Origin: JBGOUJ01 sp041477005
GTDB taxonomy: Bacteria; Acidobacteriota; Terriglobia; Bryobacterales; JACQDG01
Length of the DNA stretch: 35,633 nt
Reading direction: 5' to 3'
Assembly (NCBI GenBank): GCA_041477005.1
Contig: JBGOUJ010000011.1
Coordinates: 1-35,633 of the forward strand
In this document: piece after piece, positions 22,583-29,413 of the stretch
How positions within the stretch are numbered: the first letter of the stretch is position 1
Layout: the number at the start of each line of letters is the position of its first letter
Program-made: the position numbers and the translations under genes
Notes under the pieces: generated by a model
The model's input: the letters and a program-made list of their open reading frames with translations, nothing else
What the model was told of the DNA's origin: nothing
Databases searched by the model: none

Positions 22583-23677
22583 ATGAGCGGGAGATGGAAG
22601 ATCTTTGTGGTGGCGGCGTGGATGGCCGGCTCGAGCCTCCCGGCCGCCCGGATCAAGGAGCTGGTCACGATCGGGGGTGTGCGCGACAATCTCCTGATCG
22701 GATACGGCCTGGTGATTGGGCTCAAAGGAACCGGCGACCGCCAGCAGACCATCTTCCCGATTCAGACCCTGGCCAATATGCTCAGTCGCATGGGGGTGAG
22801 CGTCACGCCGGGCACGATGCAGGTCCGCAATGTGGCGGCCGTCATGGTGACAGCCACGCTGCCACCCTATGCCGCGCCGGGTTCGCGGCTGGACGTGACG
22901 ATCAGCTCGCTCGGCGACTCCCCGAGCTTGCAGGGGGGCACGCTGGTGCTGACGCCGCTCAAGGCCCCGAACGGCGAGGTTTATGCCGCCGCGCAGGGGC
23001 CGCTTTCGATCGGAGGCTTGGCGGCGGGCAACGCCCAGACGGGGGTGCAGGTGAATCACCCGACAGTGGGCCGAATCGCGGAAGGGGCGCTGATCGAGCG
23101 CGCGGCCCCGACCGAGCCGCCCGGGGCGTCCGGGCTGAAGCTGCAACTGCGGCGGCCGGACTTCACGACTGCCGCCCGCATCGCCGCCGCGCTCAACCAG
23201 AAGTTCGGCGCCCCGGTGGCGCGGGCCCAAAACGCTGCCCTGGTCGAGGTGGCCTACCCGGCGGAGTTTCGGACGCGGCCGGTCGAGTTCATCGCGGCGC
23301 TCGAGCCGATCGAGGTCCCCTCGGATCGGGTGGCCCGGGTGGTGCTCAACGAGCGCACCGGCACGGTGGTGATCGGCAAGGAAGTGCGCGTCTCGCCGGT
23401 GGCGGTGTTGCACGGCAACCTGACCGTGCAGATCGCGACCACGCTCGCCGTCAGCCAGCCGGCGCCATTTTCACAAGGCCAGACGACCGTCACGCCCCAG
23501 ACAGCGGTCGAGGTGAAGGAGGAGAAAGCGCGGCGCATTCAGCTCAAGGAAGGGGTGAGCATCGAGGAGCTCATCCAGGCGCTGATCGGCATCGGCTCCA
23601 CGCCCCGCGACGTCATCGCGATTATCCAGAGCATCGCCGCCGCCGGGGCGCTCGACGCGGAAGTGGAGGTGATCTAA
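22583..23677 (+). CDS. flgI: flagellar P-ring protein FlgI
   Basis: A 364-residue periplasmic P-ring subunit. Residues 1-22 are a signal peptide (MSGRWKIFVVAAWMAG, then SSLPAA). The mature start RIKELVTIGGVRDNLLIGYG and LVIGLKGTGD is strongly conserved, as are MLSRMGVSVTPGTMQVRNVA and the C-terminal VSIEELIQALIGIGSTPRDV and IAIIQSIAAAGALDAEVEVI. The ATG at 22583 has AAGGGGTG just upstream. The frame is open upstream to 22460, but those codons run through the palindrome and repeats. The stop TAA overlaps the flgJ ATG (TAATG). Confidence 0.97.
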   Translation: MSGRWKIFVVAAWMAGSSLPAARIKELVTIGGVRDNLLIGYGLVIGLKGTGDRQQTIFPIQTLANMLSRMGVSVTPGTMQVRNVAAVMVTATLPPYAAPGSRLDVTISSLGDSPSLQGGTLVLTPLKAPNGEVYAAAQGPLSIGGLAAGNAQTGVQVNHPTVGRIAEGALIERAAPTEPPGASGLKLQLRRPDFTTAARIAAALNQKFGAPVARAQNAALVEVAYPAEFRTRPVEFIAALEPIEVPSDRVARVVLNERTGTVVIGKEVRVSPVAVLHGNLTVQIATTLAVSQPAPFSQGQTTVTPQTAVEVKEEKARRIQLKEGVSIEELIQALIGIGSTPRDVIAIIQSIAAAGALDAEVEVI

Positions 23678-24039
23678 TGCTGGACAACAGCCTGTCGCCT
23701 GTCCCCGGTGGCCTGTGGTTGGCCGGCCCACAATCCGGGATCCAAGGTCCACGATCCATCCCCGAAGCGGCCCGGCAATTCGAGGCGATGCTGGTAGCTC
23801 ACCTGCTTCAGACCGTGCGCGAGGCAGCCCAAGACGCCGATCCGGATCACCAGGATGGTCTGGGCGGCGCGACTTATATGGAGATCGCCGAACAACAACT
23901 GGCCCAGGCTCTGGCCGATCGGGGTGGGTTTGGCATAGCCCGGCTGATCGAGCGGGGTCTAGAGGGAAAATCTGGTAAGGATTTGGCGGTCTCGGCCGAT
24001 AAAGACAAAGAGGCCAAGACCGGACAGGGTGCACCATGA
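23677..24039 (+). CDS. flgJ: rod-cap protein FlgJ, rod-binding domain only
   Basis: A 120-residue protein equal to the N-terminal rod-binding domain of FlgJ: IPEAARQFEAMLVAHLLQTV, then GGATYMEIAEQQLAQALADR and GGFGIARLIERGLEG. The muramidase domain present in enterobacterial FlgJ is absent, as in many other phyla where a separate enzyme opens the peptidoglycan; none is in this window. The start overlaps the flgI stop and the stop overlaps the flgM start, so translation is coupled. Residues 12-27 are encoded by a short repeat-like stretch (ggatccaaggtccacgatcc). The last 20 codons contain a sigma-28 promoter for flgM. Confidence 0.9.
   Translation: MLDNSLSPVPGGLWLAGPQSGIQGPRSIPEAARQFEAMLVAHLLQTVREAAQDADPDHQDGLGGATYMEIAEQQLAQALADRGGFGIARLIERGLEGKSGKDLAVSADKDKEAKTGQGAP
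23976..24002 (+). promoter_or_regulatory. sigma-28 promoter for flgM inside flgJ
   Basis: The -35 element TAAGGATT (23976-23983), an 11-nt spacer and a perfect GCCGATAA (23995-24002) match the FliA consensus TAAAGTTT-N11-GCCGATAA at 14 of 16 positions. The start point would be near 24009, giving a 27-nt leader to the flgM ATG at 24036 with a GGGTG ribosome site. Confidence 0.75.
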
Positions 24040-24344
24040 GAGTGGACGACAACTTTTCTCCATCCGGCGTCTCGCCGTCGAGCGATCTGCGCTCTCGACC
24101 CGTAACGCCGACCCCGGAAACGCGGGCCCCCGGCCAGCCAGGGGAGCCGAAGACGGCCGGGGCCACCGACAGCGCCAGCCTGTCGGCGTTGAGCGTTGAG
24201 CTGTCCCGCGCTATCCAGCAGGAACCGCCGGAAACGGTGGCCCGGATCGGGCGTCTGCAAGAGGTGGTATCGAACGGGACTTACGCGGTTCCCGCTAGTG
24301 AAGTGAGCGCCAAGATAGTGGCTTCGGCCTTGAACGGGCTGTAG
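24036..24344 (+). CDS. flgM: anti-sigma-28 factor FlgM
   Basis: A 102-residue FlgM, the secreted inhibitor of FliA. The N-terminal 55 residues are disordered in composition (Pro/Ser/Thr-rich), as in the family. The C-terminal sigma-binding half is visible as ARIGRLQEVVSNGTYAVPAS followed by EVSAKIVASALNGL. It overlaps the flgJ stop (ATGA), so it can be read from the operon and also from its own sigma-28 promoter within flgJ, the dual arrangement known in Salmonella. Its last codons (LNGL and stop) form the first unit of the repeat array downstream. Confidence 0.92.
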   Translation: MRVDDNFSPSGVSPSSDLRSRPVTPTPETRAPGQPGEPKTAGATDSASLSALSVELSRAIQQEPPETVARIGRLQEVVSNGTYAVPASEVSAKIVASALNGL

Positions 24345-24437
24345 GCCTTGGAACGGGCTGTAGGCCTTGGAACGTCTTGCGCCGGCCCGAGCTGATCGGC
24401 CAGGGCATGCGGCTGTAGGCCCTGGAACAGGCTGAAA
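24326..24437 (+). repeat. tandem copies of the flgM 3' end
   Basis: ggccttgaacgggctgtag (coding the ALNGL end and stop of FlgM) is followed directly by ggccttggaacgggctgtag and ggccttggaacg. After about 30 bp comes ggctgtaggccctggaacag. The spacer to flgN is thus mostly copies of the gene terminus. Confidence 0.85.
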
Positions 24438-24448
24438 AAGCAGCGACC

Positions 24449-24841
24449 ATGGAAGGCCTTAACTCGCCACGGGAGATTTTCGCGCCCTTGGAGGCGCGTC
24501 TGGACGAGCTGGCCATAGCGCTGGCCGCCGGGGCTCCGGCGCAAATCGAGCAGCAGGCCGCGCTGCTGCTGCCCGAGGTGAAGGCCCTGGGGGGACTCGT
24601 AGAGGCCGGACTTGCGGAGGCGGCCCGCCAGGGCGCCGGGGCCGGGGATCTCAAAACCGCGGCCCAGGCCATTCGCCGGCGTCTGGCAACGATCCGGGAG
24701 CTACTGGAGCACGGCGAGCAGGCGCACGGGGCGTTGGCGGGAATCCTGGGGCTGTACTACGGGGCCCAAAACGGATCGCAGTATTCGGCGCGGGGCGAGC
24801 CGGCTTTGCCAAGCGTGGTGCGGGTGGTGGCGGAAGCCTAA
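24449..24841 (+). CDS. flgN: FlgN-like export chaperone for FlgK/FlgL
   Basis: A 130-residue, mostly helical protein. FlgN chaperones deliver hook-associated proteins FlgK and FlgL to FlhA. The sequence is divergent; long amphipathic helices (REIFAPLEARLDELAIALAA and KTAAQAIRRRLATIRELLEH) and the family-like YYGAQNGSQYSARG near the C-terminus, where FlgN proteins usually read as ...Y(G/N)xxG, support the call. The position between flgM and flgK is the standard one. No strong ribosome site is seen (a weak GAAAAAG about 10 nt upstream). Confidence 0.75.
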   Translation: MEGLNSPREIFAPLEARLDELAIALAAGAPAQIEQQAALLLPEVKALGGLVEAGLAEAARQGAGAGDLKTAAQAIRRRLATIRELLEHGEQAHGALAGILGLYYGAQNGSQYSARGEPALPSVVRVVAEA

Positions 24842-24865
24842 GCGGCGGCGGAGGCTTAACAGGAA

Positions 24866-26887
24866 ATGGCGAACATCCTGGCATCTCTCGGGGCGGCGGC
24901 CAACAGCCTGGGGGCACTCCAGCAGGCGCTGGCCGTCACTCAAAACAACGTGGGCAACGCCACCACACCGGGCTACGCCAGGCAGCGCATCTTCCTCGAT
25001 GCCTTGCCGTTTGTGGTTTCCGGCGGGCAAGCGGGCGGGGTGGCGGTCGACCATGTGGAGAGCGTGCGGGATCGGTTCCTGGACGCGCAGGTCGTCTCCG
25101 CCACGCAAAAGAACAACTATTTTGAAAACCTCTCCCAGACGCTCGGTCAGATCGAGACCAACTTCCCGCTGAGCGGTAATTCCTCGGTCGGCACGGCGAT
25201 CGACCAGTTCTTCAACTCCTTCTCGGCGCTGTCGGGTTCGCCGGGCGATTTCAATTTGCGGCAGGCGGTGTTGCAGTCGGCCCAGACGCTGGCCACGACC
25301 ATCCACACGACCTATACCGGCCTCTCTGGCGAGCGGGCAACGCTCGACCAGCAGGCCGGCGTGACCGTCGACCGCATCAACACCCTGACGGCGGAGCTGG
25401 CGCAGTTGAATGCACCGTGGAACCAGTCGGCTGGGGTGAACGCCGGCGATAGCGCCATCGACACCCGCTTGCACCAGGTGCTCGAAGAGCTGGGGGCGCT
25501 GGTGGATTACCAGACCGTGCAGCAGGAAAATGGGTCGCTGACGCTTATTTTACCGGGGGGCGCGGCGCTGGTGGCCGGCAACTCTTCCTTCGCGCTCCAG
25601 GCCGTGCCGACCGGCTCGCGGCTCCAGATCCTGGATTCCCAAGGCAACGACTTCTCGAGCCGGATCCAAGGCGGGCAGTTGGGGGCCATTCTGGCGGCGC
25701 GGAACAACAACATTCCGAGCTATCTCTCGAAGCTCGACCAGTTGGCCGGGACGCTGGCTGATTCCGTCAACGGGCAATTGGCCCAGGGCCACGATCTGGC
25801 GGGTGTCCCTGGCAAGCCGTTGTTTCAATACACGTCGCTCGCCTTCACCGGCACGGGGCGCGCGCCGGGCACGACCGGCGCCACGACTCCGGCACCGCCG
25901 ATCGGGGTGATCGTGAATTTCACCAGCGGCGTCGCCGGCTCGATCACCGCCAATCTCGACAGCTTTTTTGTCGCCGCGGCGCCGCCGGCGGGCCTGGCCA
26001 CGGGCGATGCTATCACGGTCAACTTCTCCAGTGCCGACGGCGCGACCAAGACCTCCATCACTACGGCGCCGCTTACCGCCGGCGACAGTACAGCGATTAT
26101 CGCCGCGCGGCTGAACGATCAGATTGCGCTCAACCCTAACCTGGCCGGCAAGTTCACGTTCAGCGACCAGGGCGGCAACCTCAAGCTGGTGGAGAGCGAC
26201 ACGGTGGGCCAGGGCTTCACCTTCACGGCCTCGACCAGCAATCCGGCGTTCACTTCGGGCCTGGAGAGCGGCGGCAGCCTGGGCGGCCAGTCGGCCCAGG
26301 AAATCGCCACCGCCTTGAATGCCCAAGTGGCGCTGAGCACCGCTCTTTCGGCACGCGGCATTCGGTTCAGCGCCGCCGGGGGCCAGGTCCGGGTGGATGC
26401 CAACACCAGTTTTACGGCTACGGCCACCGATGCGGTGAGCGGTACGGGGTTTGTCTCGGGTTTGGCCGGGACGTTCACCGCCGGCGGCTCCCCGGCGGCG
26501 GCGACCCTCGCCGTCACCGGCCTCGGCAGCCGGGAGATCGCCGCGTCCAGCTCTTCTTCTTCGACCGATAACGTAAACGCGCTGGCTCTGGCTGGCCTGG
26601 CCACGGTGGCTGGTGTGGGCGGTTTCACGCCCACCCAATTTTACGGCCGGATCGTGTCGCAGGTGGGGGAGGACGCGAGCCAGTCCCAGACCAGCTCCGA
26701 CACGCAGAAGCAGGTGCTGCTCCAGGCGCAGAACGTGCGCGACGCGCTGTCGGGCGTTTCGCTCGACGAGGAGGCGGCCAGCCTGGTCGAGTTTCAAAAA
26801 GCCTACCAAGCGACGGCCCGCGTGATTAGCGTACTGGACTCCCTGGCCCAGACCGTCATCAATCTGGTCGGCGCACCGGCAGCATAG
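24866..26887 (+). CDS. flgK: hook-filament junction protein FlgK with inserted IN-type module
   Basis: A 673-residue FlgK (HAP1), longer than the 547 of E. coli. The conserved N-terminus is SLGALQQALAVTQNNVGNAT followed by TPGYARQRI, and the C-terminus has FYGRIVSQVGEDASQSQTSS, SGVSLDEEAASLVEFQKAYQ and ATARVISVLDSLAQTVINLV. Residues about 329-540 are an insertion that is collinear with insertions in FlgL and FliD (separate entries). It starts GTGRAPGTTG and ends GFVSGLAG. Without it the protein has a normal size. The ATG follows AGGAA; flgL begins 16 nt after the stop. FlgK is exported with FlgN and joins hook to filament. Confidence 0.95.
   Translation: MANILASLGAAANSLGALQQALAVTQNNVGNATTPGYARQRIFLDALPFVVSGGQAGGVAVDHVESVRDRFLDAQVVSATQKNNYFENLSQTLGQIETNFPLSGNSSVGTAIDQFFNSFSALSGSPGDFNLRQAVLQSAQTLATTIHTTYTGLSGERATLDQQAGVTVDRINTLTAELAQLNAPWNQSAGVNAGDSAIDTRLHQVLEELGALVDYQTVQQENGSLTLILPGGAALVAGNSSFALQAVPTGSRLQILDSQGNDFSSRIQGGQLGAILAARNNNIPSYLSKLDQLAGTLADSVNGQLAQGHDLAGVPGKPLFQYTSLAFTGTGRAPGTTGATTPAPPIGVIVNFTSGVAGSITANLDSFFVAAAPPAGLATGDAITVNFSSADGATKTSITTAPLTAGDSTAIIAARLNDQIALNPNLAGKFTFSDQGGNLKLVESDTVGQGFTFTASTSNPAFTSGLESGGSLGGQSAQEIATALNAQVALSTALSARGIRFSAAGGQVRVDANTSFTATATDAVSGTGFVSGLAGTFTAGGSPAAATLAVTGLGSREIAASSSSSSTDNVNALALAGLATVAGVGGFTPTQFYGRIVSQVGEDASQSQTSSDTQKQVLLQAQNVRDALSGVSLDEEAASLVEFQKAYQATARVISVLDSLAQTVINLVGAPAA
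25850..26488 (+). other. shared axial-protein module, copy in FlgK
   Basis: FlgK residues about 329-541. Order: GTGRAPGTTG linker; beta-rich FFVAAAP segment; SITTAPLTAGDST; first IN-like motif (IIAARLNDQIALNP to NLKLVESDTVGQGFTF); GGSLGGQ; second IN-like motif (SAQEIATALNAQVALSTAL to VDANTSFTATATD); then GFVSGLAG. It aligns almost without gaps with the FlgL and FliD copies. Confidence 0.85.
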
Positions 26888-26903
26888 GCGGGAGCTTTCA
26901 ACT

Positions 26904-28463
26904 ATGATCGTTCCTCGCATCACGCTAGGCATGGCGCACCGGCAGTCGCTCGCCGATCTGAATTCGATCCGGCAGCGCGGCCAGGAGGCAACCAACCAGA
27001 TCTCCTCGGGCCTGCGCATCCGCAACCCTTCGGATGGCCCGGCGGAGGCGGCCGGCATCGTGCTGACCAACAGCGACATCCACACGGCGGCCCAATTTCG
27101 CTCGAACCTCCAGAACGTCGACAACCAGCTTCGCAGCGTGGACGCGGTGCTCAACCAGGCCGGGGATGTGCTGCAGCGCGCCGAGACGCTGGCATCGCAA
27201 GGCTCCAACTTCACCCAGACGGCCGCCACCCGCGCCTCCATGGCCACCGAAGTCGACGGCCTGCTGCAGCAAATGATCACCCTGGCCAACACCAGCCAAG
27301 GCGGAAAATTCTTTTTCTCGGGAACCAAAGAAGACTTGCAGCCGTTCGTCGCCGATCCAACCAATCCGGACGGGGTCGTCTACCGGGGCGATCAGGGCCA
27401 GCGCTCCATTGCTTTCCCCGGCGGCACTGAGTCGCCCGTGAGCGTGGACGGCCAAACGATTTTCCTGAATCCCGACAATTTCCTGGGGTCGGGGCGCACG
27501 GCGGGGGCGACGGGGGCGGCCACGCCGGCGCCGCCAGTGGGGATCGGCATTGCGTTCTCGAACGGGTTGAGCGGCTCGATCACGGCCGATCTGCCCAGCT
27601 TCTTTGTTGCCGCCTCGCCGACCACCGCTCCAAGCGCCGGCGACACGGCCACGGTGCAGTTCACCAGCACCGACGGCGCGATCAACGCGATCATCACGAC
27701 GGCTCCGTTTGCCGGCGGCGAATCCACGGCGCAGATCGCCACCGCGCTCAACACCCAGGTCGCCGCCACCCCGGCCCTCGCCGGCAAGGTGACCTTCACC
27801 GACCAGGGCGGCAACCTGAAGCTGGTCGAAAGCGATACGGTGGGGGTGGGGCTCAACTTCACATCCAGCTCCACCGGAACGCTGGTCACAGGGCTCGAAG
27901 CAGGCGGCGCGATCGGCGGGCTGTCGGCGCAGGAGATCGCGGCGGCCCTCAACGTCCAAGTTGCGGCGAACCCTTCCTTGAGCTCCGCCAAGGTTCAGTT
28001 CTCGGCCGTGAACGGCCAGGTGCAGCTCACCAGCAGCGTGGATGTAACCTTCACCGCGGCCGATTTCGCCCGTGGCGCCGGCTTCGTTTCGGGGCTTGCC
28101 GGCCAGCACACCGTGGGGGGGGCCGAGAGCGCGAACGCATTTCGCGCGCTGACCGATCTGCACAGTGCCCTGGCCGCCAACGATCCCACCGCGATCAGCA
28201 ACACCATCGACGGGTTGCAGCGCGCCGTCCAGCACATCAGCAAGATTCAGGGCTTCTATGGCGCGGCCGAGCGCCAGGTGCTGGCGGCGATCGACGCCCT
28301 TGGCCAGTCCGACGTGGTGAACCAGCAGAAGCTCTCCGCTTTGCAGGACGCCGACGTGGCCCAGGCTGCAAGCAGTCTCCGCCAGGCCCAGGTCAACGAG
28401 CAGGCGGCGCTGGCGGTGACGGCCCAGGAAAGCGGGCGCAACCTGTTTGATTTTCTGGCGTAG
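26904..28463 (+). CDS. flgL: hook-filament junction protein FlgL with inserted IN-type module
   Basis: A 519-residue FlgL (HAP3); typical FlgL is about 300-320. The N-terminal helix reads SLADLNSIRQRGQEATNQIS, SGLRIRNPSDGPAEAAGIV, and GGKFFFSGTKEDLQPF is the FlgL signature. The C-terminal helix is QAASSLRQAQVNEQAALAVT followed by AQESGRNLFDFLA. Residues about 195-406 are the shared module, which accounts for the extra length. GGGAG lies about 9 nt before the ATG. It could be mistaken for flagellin, but the FFFSG motif, its position after flgK and the missing flagellin N-terminal pattern favour FlgL. Confidence 0.94.
   Translation: MIVPRITLGMAHRQSLADLNSIRQRGQEATNQISSGLRIRNPSDGPAEAAGIVLTNSDIHTAAQFRSNLQNVDNQLRSVDAVLNQAGDVLQRAETLASQGSNFTQTAATRASMATEVDGLLQQMITLANTSQGGKFFFSGTKEDLQPFVADPTNPDGVVYRGDQGQRSIAFPGGTESPVSVDGQTIFLNPDNFLGSGRTAGATGAATPAPPVGIGIAFSNGLSGSITADLPSFFVAASPTTAPSAGDTATVQFTSTDGAINAIITTAPFAGGESTAQIATALNTQVAATPALAGKVTFTDQGGNLKLVESDTVGVGLNFTSSSTGTLVTGLEAGGAIGGLSAQEIAAALNVQVAANPSLSSAKVQFSAVNGQVQLTSSVDVTFTAADFARGAGFVSGLAGQHTVGGAESANAFRALTDLHSALAANDPTAISNTIDGLQRAVQHISKIQGFYGAAERQVLAAIDALGQSDVVNQQKLSALQDADVAQAASSLRQAQVNEQAALAVTAQESGRNLFDFLA
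27486..28121 (+). other. shared axial-protein module, copy in FlgL
   Basis: FlgL residues about 195-406, beginning GSGRTAGATGAATPAPPVG. It carries FFVAASP, IITTAPFAGGEST, IATALNTQVAATPAL, NLKLVESDTVGVGLNF, AIGGLSAQEIAAALNVQVA and GFVSGLAG in the same order and spacing as FlgK 329-541 and FliD 154-367. Confidence 0.85.
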
Positions 28464-28497
28464 AAGCTCTTGCCCGGCAATAGATTAAGAATTTGAA

Positions 28498-28524
28498 TCA
28501 ATCTCGCTCGATTCCTACCGATAA
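28498..28524 (+). promoter_or_regulatory. candidate sigma-28 promoter upstream of flaG
   Basis: TCAA (28498-28501), 15 nt, then ACCGATAA (28517-28524): 3 of 4 and 7 of 8 matches to TAAA-N15-GCCGATAA. It lies in the flgL-flaG spacer and would start RNA near 28531, serving flaG-fliS-fliD as late genes. Confidence 0.55.
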
Positions 28525-28636
28525 GAGACATGGGCGGTCTCCATGGAAGAGTCGCCCGACTTTGGCAGGCTGGAAGCCGGATAGCGCGAGGGAACCGCTG
28601 GGTGGCCGGCCTCGACCTCGCTTGGGGGAAAACAGT
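28525..28636 (+). promoter_or_regulatory. GGA-rich structured leader of flaG, possible CsrA target
   Basis: Five GGA triplets occur (28545, 28572, 28579, 28591 and 28627). The second forms the whole loop of a GGCT-GGA-AGCC hairpin (28568-28578). The first lies in the loop of a hairpin with stem GGGCG/CGCCC (28532-28557). The last overlaps the Shine-Dalgarno site (GGGGGAA) of flaG. This is the layout CsrA uses to block translation; CsrA and FliW are encoded 3.3 kb downstream. Confidence 0.45.
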
Positions 28637-28948
28637 ATGAACATCGGTCCTTTGCAAGCAACCCTGGCAAGCGGAGGGACGGACGCGCAGAACAGCCCTG
28701 AAGGACCAGGATCCCAACAGGCGGCAAAAAACCGGGAAATCGCAAAGGCCGTCCGGGCCATCAACGCTAAGGAAGCGCTGGGCCCGGGCAGCGAGTTGCG
28801 ATTCAGTGTGGACCGGGACAGCGGCCGGGCCTTGATACAGATTGTGGATCGCACGACCAACGAAGTGTTGAACCAGATTCCACCGGAGGAGCTCGTCCGG
28901 CTGGCCCAGGTGCTCAACCAGATCCAGGGTCACGTGCGCCTGGCCTGA
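28637..28948 (+). CDS. flaG: FlaG family protein
   Basis: A 103-residue FlaG, a small late flagellar protein that influences filament length in some species; its exact role is unclear. The C-terminal family pattern is present: ELRFSVDRDSGRALIQIVDR then TTNEVLNQIPPEELVRLAQV. The N-terminal 45 residues are Gly/Gln-rich. The start at 28637 (MNIGPL) is supported by GGGGGAA 7 nt upstream; the longer frame from 28493 translates the structured leader and is rejected. fliS follows after 33 bp. Confidence 0.88.
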   Translation: MNIGPLQATLASGGTDAQNSPEGPGSQQAAKNREIAKAVRAINAKEALGPGSELRFSVDRDSGRALIQIVDRTTNEVLNQIPPEELVRLAQVLNQIQGHVRLA

Positions 28949-28981
28949 GCAGCCCCACTAGTCCGGCGCCGACCCGAAGCC

Positions 28982-29395
28982 ATGTACACTCGCTACCTCG
29001 AAAACCAGGTCGCTTCGGCCGATCCGATCGGCTTGGTCCAGCTCCTTTACGCTGGAGCGATCGATTCACTCCAGCAAGCGCGCGCGTTCCTGCTGGCAGG
29101 GCGGATTCCGGAGCGCTCGGCGGCGATCAGCAAGGCCATGCAGATCATTCTGGAGCTCCAAAGCTCGCTCGACCTGGAGCGGGGCGGCGAGATAGCGGTC
29201 TCGCTGGCACGGCTCTACGCCTACGTGCAGGAGCGGCTGGCTGAAGCCAACGCGCAGCAGAAGCCGGCGGCTCTCGAGGAAGCGCTGAATCTGCTGCTCA
29301 CCTTGCAGGAGGGCTGGAAAGAGGCGGCGCTGGTTCCGGTCGCGGCGCCGGCCGAGCCGGCAGCGGCCGGCAGTTCGGCCGGCTGGACATTGTAG
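28982..29395 (+). CDS. fliS: flagellin export chaperone FliS
   Basis: A 137-residue FliS, the helical-bundle chaperone that binds the C-terminus of flagellin. YLENQVASADPIGLVQLLYA followed by GAIDSLQQARAFL is the diagnostic start, with LARLYAYVQERLAEAN near the end. A Pro/Ala tail (residues about 118-137) is extra compared with short FliS proteins. Its substrate flagellin is not in this window. It lies between flaG and fliD, the usual neighbours. The ribosome site is weak. Confidence 0.93.
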   Translation: MYTRYLENQVASADPIGLVQLLYAGAIDSLQQARAFLLAGRIPERSAAISKAMQIILELQSSLDLERGGEIAVSLARLYAYVQERLAEANAQQKPAALEEALNLLLTLQEGWKEAALVPVAAPAEPAAAGSSAGWTL

Positions 29396-29413
29396 GGGGA
29401 GGTTGGATTCCCT

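Noticed and set aside
26559..26572. ACCGATAA inside flgK as a sigma-28 promoter
   Set aside because: The -35 position 15 nt upstream reads GTCC, not TAAA, and no gene starts downstream within range.
25550..28235. Long minus-strand frames (604 and 436 codons) opposite flgK and flgL
   Set aside because: They lie antisense to clearly recognisable FlgK and FlgL, have no family resemblance and reflect high GC at third codon positions.
26904..28463. Reading this gene as flagellin instead of FlgL
   Set aside because: It has the FlgL GGKFFFSG motif and follows flgK directly; the terminal helices match FlgL better than flagellin.
28525..28636. c-di-GMP or cobalamin riboswitch in the flaG leader
   Set aside because: The leader is structured but lacks the conserved GEMM core around the GNRA tetraloop receptor and the cobalamin B12-box; GGA hairpins fit CsrA better.
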